Assembly (NCBI RefSeq): GCF_000374445.1
Contig: NZ_KB894429.1
Span: 60,076-124,075, forward strand
Length of the DNA: 64,000 nucleotides
Direction of reading: 5' to 3'
DNA from: Actinokineospora enzanensis DSM 44649
Lineage (GTDB): Bacteria; Actinomycetota; Actinomycetes; Mycobacteriales; Pseudonocardiaceae
Positions 58,529 to 64,000 of this stretch are shown one piece after another. The position numbers were made by a program, and so were the translations under genes. The notes beneath the pieces are model-generated. The model saw nothing but the letters and a program-made list of their open reading frames with translations, searched no databases and was not told where the DNA came from. The number at the start of each line of letters is the position of its first letter. The stretch's first letter is position 1.

Positions 58529-59089
58529 ATGACCACACTTGAGAACCGACCGAACTCGGCGCTGCTCGTCGTCGACGTGCAGAACGGTGTCGTCGCGGGC
58601 GCGCACGCGCGGGACGTGGTCGTCGGGAACATCGGGAAGCTCGTCGAGAAGGCGCGAGGGGAGAACGTTCCCGTCGTGTGGGTGCGGCATTCCGACGATC
58701 ACCTCGCCAAAGGCAGCGACGAGTGGCGGATCGTGGGTGAACTCGAACCGCGCGACGGGGAGGCGCTGGTCGAGAAGAGCTATGGCGACTCGTTCGAGGA
58801 CACGGACCTGGAGGCGGTGCTGTCCCGCCTCGCGGTCGGCCGCTTGATCGTCGTCGGCGCACAGACCGACGCGTGCATCCGATCGACCCTGCACGGCGCG
58901 TTCGTCCGCGGCTACGACACGACACTCGTCAACGACGCGCACACGACCGCTGACCTGTCCGCGTGGGGTGCTCCGCCGCCGGAACAGGTCATCGCGCACA
59001 CGAATCTGTACTGGAACGAGCACTCCGGACCCGGCCGGACCGCAGGCACGGTGGCGACCGCGGACGTCGGGTTCGGCGCCACACCGTAG
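58529..59089 (+). CDS. isochorismatase-family cysteine hydrolase
   Basis: The 186-residue protein starts at an ATG behind AAAGGGGGCGG. The isochorismatase-fold motifs are LLVVDVQNGVVAGAH (Asp nucleophile-assisting residue, about 15-29), VVWVRHSDDHLAKGS (about 50-64) with the conserved Arg/His, and IVVGAQTDACIRSTLHGAFVRGYDTTLVNDAHTT (about 112-145), where the Cys in DACIRST is the catalytic one. Members cleave small amides or vinyl ethers (nicotinamidase-like, cysteine hydrolase). Substrate is unknown; the downstream G-rich region is probably its 3' untranslated end. Confidence 0.9.
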   Translation: MTTLENRPNSALLVVDVQNGVVAGAHARDVVVGNIGKLVEKARGENVPVVWVRHSDDHLAKGSDEWRIVGELEPRDGEALVEKSYGDSFEDTDLEAVLSRLAVGRLIVVGAQTDACIRSTLHGAFVRGYDTTLVNDAHTTADLSAWGAPPPEQVIAHTNLYWNEHSGPGRTAGTVATADVGFGATP

Positions 59090-59501
59090 GCCGTGTCGCC
59101 GTCGCCGCCACACCACGACGAACACCTCGCTCCGGCTGTCACACCCGATGTCGACGACCTGGGGTCGGCGATACCTGCTGTCGGCCGGGCAAGATCGGCA
59201 TCGGGGGCAGCATCGTGGACATCACCTGGGTCACCTCGCTCGGTGGTCCGCTGATCGTGACGTGATCGGGTGGGAAGAGACCGGCGCGATCCCGCGTGGT
59301 GGTCAAGTTTGGGGTGGCTGGGTTGGGAGGGCGGGTTGATGGTGGGCGGGTTGGGGGAACGGGCAGGGGTGAGGGAGGTGGGGTGAATGGGTGGAGTTAG
59401 GGATTAGGTGGGGTGAAAGGGAAGTGGGTGGAGGGGGCGTTAGGGGTGGGGGCAGGGGCGGGCTTGGGATCTGGTGTGGGTGGGTGTCCGGTGTGGAGTG
59501 G
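59090..59501. repeat. G-rich low-complexity intergenic tract
   Basis: The plus strand from about 59311 to 59500 is extremely G-rich, with many GGG runs and few Cs (for example GGGTTGGGAGGGCGGG at 59320-59335, a canonical G-quadruplex motif; others nearby). On the minus strand the same stretch is C-rich and G-poor, directly after the sigma-factor gene end, as in Rho-utilisation regions. It lies between convergent genes and contains no coding sequence. The other ~220 bases (59090-59310) hold nothing recognisable. Confidence 0.6.
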
Positions 59502-60742
59502 TCAGGGGGTGCATTCGGCGGCTCTGGTCAGTAGGTGGGCGCGTTCTCGTTGGTTGGTGGTCAGGGTGGCGGCTCGTTCGAATTCGGGGCGGGCTTCGGT
59601 GGGGCGGGAGAGTTTGACCAGGAGGTCGGCGCGTACGGCGGGTAGTAGGTGGTAGTGGGGTAGGGCGTTCTTCTCGACCAGGGCGTCCACGAGTTTCAGG
59701 GCGGCGGCTGGGCCGTCGGCCATGGATATTGCGACGGCGCGGTTGAGCTCGATCACTGGGGAGGGGGTGACGTGGGCCAGGATCGCGTACAGGGCGGCGA
59801 TTCGGGCCCAGTCGGTCTTGTCGGCTGTGTGGGCTCGGGCGTGGCAGGCGGCGATGGCGGCCTGTACGGCGTAGGCGCCGGTGGCGCCGCCCAGGTCGAT
59901 CGCGCGGTCCAGGGCGGCGAGGCCGCGGCGGATCAGAAGGCGGTCCCAGCGGGTGCGGTCCTGGTCGAGCAGGGTGATGATCTCGCCGGACGCGTCGGTG
60001 CGGGCTCGGAGGCGGGCGGCCTGTAGTTCCATCAGGGCGATCAGGCCGTGTGCCTCGGGCTCGTCCGGGGCGAGGGCGGTGAGGATCCGGCCAGGCGCAT
60101 CGCCTCGTCGCAGAGGGCCGGGCGGGTGAGGTCGGGGCCCGCGGTGGCCGAGTAGCCCTCGTTGAACAGCAGGTAGACCACGCCGAGTACGGATGCCAGC
60201 CGGGGCGCGAGCTCGTCGCCGGTCGGCACCTCGAACGGGACCCGGGCGTCGGCGAGGGTCTTCTTGGCGCGGACGATGCGTTGGGCCATCGTCGTCGTGG
60301 GGACGAGGAAGCCGCGGGCGATCTCCTCGGTGCGCAGCCCGGCCAGCATCTTCAGGGTCAGCGCCGCGCGGGCGGGGCGGGTGAGTACCGGGTGGCAGGC
60401 GGTGAACATGAGGCGGAGCACGTCGTCCTCGACGTGCTCCTCGACCTCGATGTCGATCTCCTCGACGGTCTCCAGGGCACGGCCGAGCTCGGCGACCTTC
60501 TGTTCCAGCCGGATCTCGCGCCGCATCCCGTCGATCGCCCGGCGCTTGGCGATCGCCATGAGCCACGCGCCCGGGTTGTCCGGGATGCCCGACGCCTGCC
60601 ACTGTTCGAGCGCGGCGACCAGGGCGTCCTGGGCCAGGTCCTCGGCCAGGCCGACGTCGCGGACCATGCGGGCCAGGCCCGCGATGAGCCGGGCCGCCTC
60701 GATCCGCCAGACCGCCTCGATCGCGCGATGGGTGGTGGGCAT
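59502..60742 (-). pseudogene. ECF-type RNA polymerase sigma factor (DUF6596-containing), frameshifted
   Basis: The gene starts at an ATG at 60742. The first part encodes sigma region 2 (DVGLAEDLAQDALVAALEQWQASG and GAWLMAIAKRRAIDG), region 4 (FLVPTTTMAQRIVRAKKTLADAR) and the first part of the DUF6596 extension (LLFNEGY...RPALCDEAMRLA). At 60089-60092 one base appears missing in a CCGG run: the expected RLARILTALAPDEPEAHGL continues only in the next frame, down to the stop at 59502. Repairing it gives about 413 residues, the usual size. Sigma factors of this type regulate oxidative or stress functions, usually with a YCII protein. Either a mutation or a sequencing error is possible. Confidence 0.85.
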
Positions 60743-60931
60743 CGGTTCCGCTGCGGGCACGTCCTGGACCCAACCGCACGGTGCGGCGGGGCGCAACCAG
60801 CGGCTCGGGATATCGGCCGGGTGTCGGCGTGTCCGGTGGCATCGCCCGTCGCGTCGACGTTCCGGGTCGGGTCGCGCACTCGTCCGGTCGGAACGGTGGT
60901 CGCACCGTCCCGACCGGACGCGCCGATGGCG

Positions 60932-61393
60932 TCAGTTCCCCGACTCCTGCTCGGCCCGCCACTGGTCCGCGTTGGCCCGGCCCAGCTCGCCCACCCCGTC
61001 GGCGAACGCGCGCACCTCCGGCGTGGCGACCTCGGCGAAGTCCTCGGCCTCGAAGATCTGCCGGATCTCGATCTCGCCGACCCCGCCGGGCATCAGGTTG
61101 GGGCTGCGCTTGACCCACTCGATGACCTCCTCCCGGGACGCCACCTCCAGGATCGTGTAGCCCGCGATCAGCTCCTTGGTCTCGGCGAACGGCCCGTCGA
61201 CCACCGTGCGGTCGTCGCCGTCGAACCGGATCCGCACCCCCTTCGAGCTCGGGTGCAGGCCGTCGCCCGCGAGCAGGACGCCCGCCTTGACCAGTTCCTC
61301 GTTGTACCGGCCCATCGCCACCATCGCCTCGACACTCGGCAGCTGCCCCGCCTCGGACTCGGCCGTCGCCTTGCCCAGCACCATGAACCGCAT
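60932..61393 (-). CDS. YCII-related (DGPF-domain) protein, partner of the sigma factor
   Basis: The ATG at 61393 has GGAGG eight bases upstream; an ATG two codons earlier touches it. The 153-residue protein begins MRFMVLGKATAESEAG, the start of YciI-like DGPF proteins, and includes FDGDDRTVVDGPFAETKELIAGYTILEVASREEVIEW (about 68-104), whose DGPF motif names the family. Small ferredoxin-like domains of this kind sit next to ECF sigma factors with DUF6596 and are thought to help regulate them. It lies 190 bp upstream of the sigma gene in the same direction. Confidence 0.9.
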   Translation of the reverse strand: MRFMVLGKATAESEAGQLPSVEAMVAMGRYNEELVKAGVLLAGDGLHPSSKGVRIRFDGDDRTVVDGPFAETKELIAGYTILEVASREEVIEWVKRSPNLMPGGVGEIEIRQIFEAEDFAEVATPEVRAFADGVGELGRANADQWRAEQESGN

Positions 61394-61696
61394 TGTCATC
61401 GCCTCCAAGCCAGTGCGGGGCCCCGGGCTCCCCGCCCGGGTCACGACCCCGTTTCACCAGGGCGTCGAACGGGCCTGCCCCGTTTCGACATCGTCCCGGA
61501 CAAACTTTCGGATTTTTCCCGGGGGCCTCCTGGGCAGGGCCGACAGGGTCGGATTCGAACGAATGTTCGACGCCGCGCCGAGTGGGGAGATGCGCACCGC
61601 CTGCGTCGGCTTGACCTTGACGGTGGGTCAACCCGCCACCCTTCCGGCAGGGGCTCTCTCATGGTCGAGAGGCTCGCGGAAGGAGGCAGACGACCG

Positions 61697-62458
61697 ATGA
61701 CGGTTGATCATCCCGCGATTCGGGTGCGGGGGCTGGCGAAGTCGTACGGGACGGTGGAGGTGCTGCGCGGGGTGGACTTCGACGTGGCGCGGGGCAGCAT
61801 CCTCGCCCTGCTCGGCGCCAACGGATCCGGCAAGACCACGACCGTGCGAATCCTCGCCACCCTGCTCAAGGCCGATGCGGGGACGGCGGTCGTCAACGGG
61901 TTCGACGTCGGTGCGCAGGCCGCGGAGGTGCGGGAGTCGATCAGTCTCACCGGCCAGTTCGCGGCGGTCGACGGTGTCCTCAGCGGCCGGGAGAACCTCG
62001 TCCTGATCGCCCGGCTGCGGCATCTCGACGACCCGGGCGCGGTCGCGGACGGGCTGTTGCGGCGGTTCTCGCTGACCGACGCGGCCGCACGCCGGGTGTC
62101 GACGTACTCGGGCGGGATGCGCCGCCGGTTGGACATCGCCATGAGCCTGGTCGGCAGGCCCGCGGTGATCTTCCTGGACGAGCCGACGGCCGGGCTCGAC
62201 CCCGAGGGGCGGATCGAGGTGTGGCGGGCGGTCGAGGAGCTGGTCGGCGGCGGTGTGACGGTGCTGTTGACCACGCAGTACCTGGACGAGGCCGAACGGC
62301 TGGCCGATCGCGTCGCGATCCTGCGCGAGGGACGGATCGTCGTGAACGGCACCCTGGACGAACTGAGACGGCTCCTGCCGCCCGCCACCGTCGAGTACGT
62401 CGAGAAACAGCCGACGCTGGAAGAGGTCTTCCTGGCGGTCGTCGGGAGGCGGGCATGA
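61697..62458 (+). CDS. ABC transporter ATP-binding protein (DrrA-like)
   Basis: The 253-residue protein starts at an ATG behind AGGAGG. Walker A is LLGANGSGKTTTVRIL (about 37-52), the signature motif is STYSGGMRRRLDIAMSL (about 136-152), and Walker B is VIFLDEPTAGLDPEGR (about 158-173), followed by the switch His/Gln region TTQYLDEAERLADRVAILREGRI. This matches drug-resistance ATPases of the DrrA family. It pairs with the overlapping permease gene (ATGA) and lies next to a MerR regulator, so it is probably an inducible drug exporter. The ECF sigma/YCII genes are divergent. Confidence 0.93.
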   Translation: MTVDHPAIRVRGLAKSYGTVEVLRGVDFDVARGSILALLGANGSGKTTTVRILATLLKADAGTAVVNGFDVGAQAAEVRESISLTGQFAAVDGVLSGRENLVLIARLRHLDDPGAVADGLLRRFSLTDAAARRVSTYSGGMRRRLDIAMSLVGRPAVIFLDEPTAGLDPEGRIEVWRAVEELVGGGVTVLLTTQYLDEAERLADRVAILREGRIVVNGTLDELRRLLPPATVEYVEKQPTLEEVFLAVVGRRA

Positions 62459-63207
62459 CCATCGGCGACACCGCCGTCCTCACCGGACGGACCCTGCGCC
62501 ACGTCACGCGCAGCGCGGACACCGTCATCACCACCGCGGTCACGCCGATCGCCATGATGCTGATGTTCGTCTTCGTGTTCGGCGGCGCGATCGACACCGG
62601 CCCGACCCGGTATATCGACTACATGCTGCCCGGCATCCTGCTCATCACGATCGCCTCGGGCATCGCCTACACCTCGCTGCGCCTCTTCACCGACCTGGCG
62701 AGCGGGATGTTCGAACGGTTCCGTTCCATGCCGATCGCGCGGTCGGGGCTGCTCTGGGCGCACGTGCTGACCTCGCTGGCCGCCAACCTGATCTCGCTGG
62801 TGATCGTCGTGGGCGTCGCCCTGATCATCGGCTTCCGCTCGGGCGCGGATGTGCTCGGCTGGCTCGCGGTGACGGGCATCCTGGTGCTGTTCACCCTGGC
62901 GTCGACCTGGATCGCCGTGATCGCGGGCCTCACCGCGAAGACGGTGGAGGGCGGCAGCGCGTTCGCCTACCCGCTCATCTTCCTGCCGTTCCTCAGCTCC
63001 GCGTTCGTGCCCACCGCGTCCATGCCCGGCCCGGTGCGCTGGTTCGCCGACAACCAGCCGGTGACCTCGATCGTCGACACGATCCGCGACCTGTTCGCCG
63101 AACAGCCGGTCGGCGACGACATCCGGCCCGCCCTGGCCTGGTGCGCGGGCATTCTCGTCGTGGCACACGTGCTCGCGATGGTCGTCTACCGCCGCAAGAT
63201 CGCCTGA
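62455..63207 (+). CDS. ABC-2 type transporter permease (DrrB-like)
   Basis: The 250-residue permease starts at an ATG overlapping the ATPase stop. It has six membrane helices, with the ABC-2 signature around SAFVPTASMPGPVRWFADNQPVTSIVDTIR (about 181-210) in the last third and GMFERFRSMPIARSGLLWAHVLTSLAAN (about 81-108) before it. These are the family's conserved coupling and exit segments. Together with the ATPase it forms a DrrAB-type half-transporter pair. Substrate unknown; drug or lipid export is likely. Confidence 0.93.
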   Translation: MTIGDTAVLTGRTLRHVTRSADTVITTAVTPIAMMLMFVFVFGGAIDTGPTRYIDYMLPGILLITIASGIAYTSLRLFTDLASGMFERFRSMPIARSGLLWAHVLTSLAANLISLVIVVGVALIIGFRSGADVLGWLAVTGILVLFTLASTWIAVIAGLTAKTVEGGSAFAYPLIFLPFLSSAFVPTASMPGPVRWFADNQPVTSIVDTIRDLFAEQPVGDDIRPALAWCAGILVVAHVLAMVVYRRKIA

Positions 63208-63222
63208 GGCAGTCTGGGTCCC

Positions 63223-64000
63223 ATGCTCACCATCGGCCGGTTGGCGGCCTACGCGGGGGTGACGGTGCGCGCGGTCCGCCACTACCACCGGATCGGTCTC
63301 CTGCCGGAGCCCGACCGCGACCGTTCCGGATACCGCACCTACGGCGCCGCCGCGGTGGTACGCCTGATCCGAATCCGCACCCTCACCGACGCAGGCGTGC
63401 CGCTGGCCCGCGTACAGGACCTCCTCGACGCGGACCCGACGGAGTTCGCCACCGGCATCGACGAGATCGACAAAAACCTCCGCACCCAGATCCGACGCCT
63501 ACAGCACACCCGCCAACGCCTCGCCCGACTGGCCGCAGGCGACAACCTCGCGCTCCCCCAGAGCGTAGTGAACTACCTGGACCGTCTGCGCGACCTCGGC
63601 GTCGAAGAGCAATACATCGAAATGGAACGGGACGCCTGGATCCTCGTCGCCGCCCAGCTACCACACCTGATCGAAGCCGTGATCGCCACCAAACACGAGC
63701 AACTGGCCGACCCCGACATAGTCAAGCTCTACAGCTTCCTCCGCGGAACATCGGACTCCTCAGCCGACGACTCACGAGTCACCGAGATCGCCGACACCGT
63801 AGAACGCCTGATGATCCGCGCCGTACACGCAGGCGAGACAGACACCGACGACGCCCTCCCCGACCACTTCGTCGCCCTACTGGACTCCACCCTGCTGGAG
63901 TCCGCCCCCGGCGCCAAACAAGTGATGACAATCCTGGAAAAGCGAGGCTGGCAAGGCTGGACCCGCATCGAACAAGTCCCCACCCCCCACCTCCACCCCC
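63223..64000 (+). CDS. MerR family transcriptional regulator (cut by window end)
   Basis: The gene starts at an ATG at 63223, 15 bp after the permease stop, and remains open to the window edge (at least 259 residues). The N-terminal helix-turn-helix and wing are LTIGRLAAYAGVTVRAVRHYHRIGLLPEPDRDRSGYRTYG (about 2-41), the exact MerR pattern. A coiled-coil dimer helix follows (IRTLTDAGVPLARVQDLLDAD, ending TQIRRLQHTRQRLARLAAGD). The C-terminal ~130 residues form an effector domain of the type found in actinobacterial MerR drug sensors. It is likely to regulate the upstream DrrAB-type pair. The remainder of the gene is outside the window. Confidence 0.9.
   Translation, partial: MLTIGRLAAYAGVTVRAVRHYHRIGLLPEPDRDRSGYRTYGAAAVVRLIRIRTLTDAGVPLARVQDLLDADPTEFATGIDEIDKNLRTQIRRLQHTRQRLARLAAGDNLALPQSVVNYLDRLRDLGVEEQYIEMERDAWILVAAQLPHLIEAVIATKHEQLADPDIVKLYSFLRGTSDSSADDSRVTEIADTVERLMIRAVHAGETDTDDALPDHFVALLDSTLLESAPGAKQVMTILEKRGWQGWTRIEQVPTPHLHP

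Noticed and set aside
1..64000. tRNA or rRNA genes
   Set aside because: No cloverleaf with a T-loop GTTCGA-type block in proper context and no rRNA conserved segments were recognised by eye. A scan with tRNAscan-SE would settle it.

Overview
The window is high-GC, densely packed DNA with many GTG starts and ATGA/GTGA stop-start overlaps, which points to a filamentous actinomycete. The lineage is probably Pseudonocardiales (Actinokineospora, Saccharothrix or Lentzea type). That guess rests on XRE-flavoprotein pairs, a NACHT protein with a 'VQAGVVHGG' motif, DUF5753 regulators and DUF3558-like lipoproteins. No tRNA, rRNA, CRISPR array or replication origin was seen.

Layout. 1-2982: an overlapping operon beginning with the tail of an unknown gene and a WXG-like (type VII-associated) protein. 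3069-6070: a CHAT-protease/TPR protein with a small TPR partner. 6137-9657: small zinc-binding, membrane, DUF1152, DUF4342 and ArsR/DUF5937 genes. 9707-12960: a divergent TetR/drug-exporter pair with twin operators, then a YbhN-like membrane protein.

13346-26181: a single-strand run of twelve genes that looks like a compact biosynthetic cluster without NRPS or PKS genes. It encodes SbnB- and SbnA-like enzymes (L-2,3-diaminopropionate), a flavin oxidoreductase and a sulfotransferase. It also carries a complete sulfate-activation set (CysC, CysD, CysN and a CysQ-like phosphatase), a TauE permease, a GNAT/FemX-like acyltransferase, an MFS exporter and an ATP-grasp ligase. The predicted product is a sulfated (O- or N-sulfonated) diaminopropionate-containing small peptide or amide. 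The permease gene is split by a 162-bp inverted-repeat element (MITE-like); removing it restores the reading frame exactly.

26199-36597: an accessory, rearranged stretch. It holds a truncated TetR gene, a NACHT membrane protein, a secreted beta-propeller, HD, flavoprotein, XRE and NUDIX genes, and a recombination scar that joins two broken regulator/flavoprotein gene ends. 36633-45749: an MFS exporter, a lipoprotein dioxygenase, a TetR-MMPL operon with a perfect 15-bp inverted operator, an amidohydrolase, a GNAT and alkaline phosphatase.

45840-57930: two toxin/immunity loci with housekeeping genes between them. One is a WXG-type HNH-nuclease toxin broken by a frameshift, with an intact immunity gene. 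The other is a long contractile-injection-type effector ending in a cytidine-deaminase-like domain, with a DUF416-like immunity gene and a NACHT-gene remnant next to it. 58010-64000: a small secreted protein, an isochorismatase-fold enzyme, a G-rich intergenic tract, a frameshifted ECF sigma factor with its YCII partner, a DrrAB-type ABC exporter and a MerR regulator cut off by the window edge.
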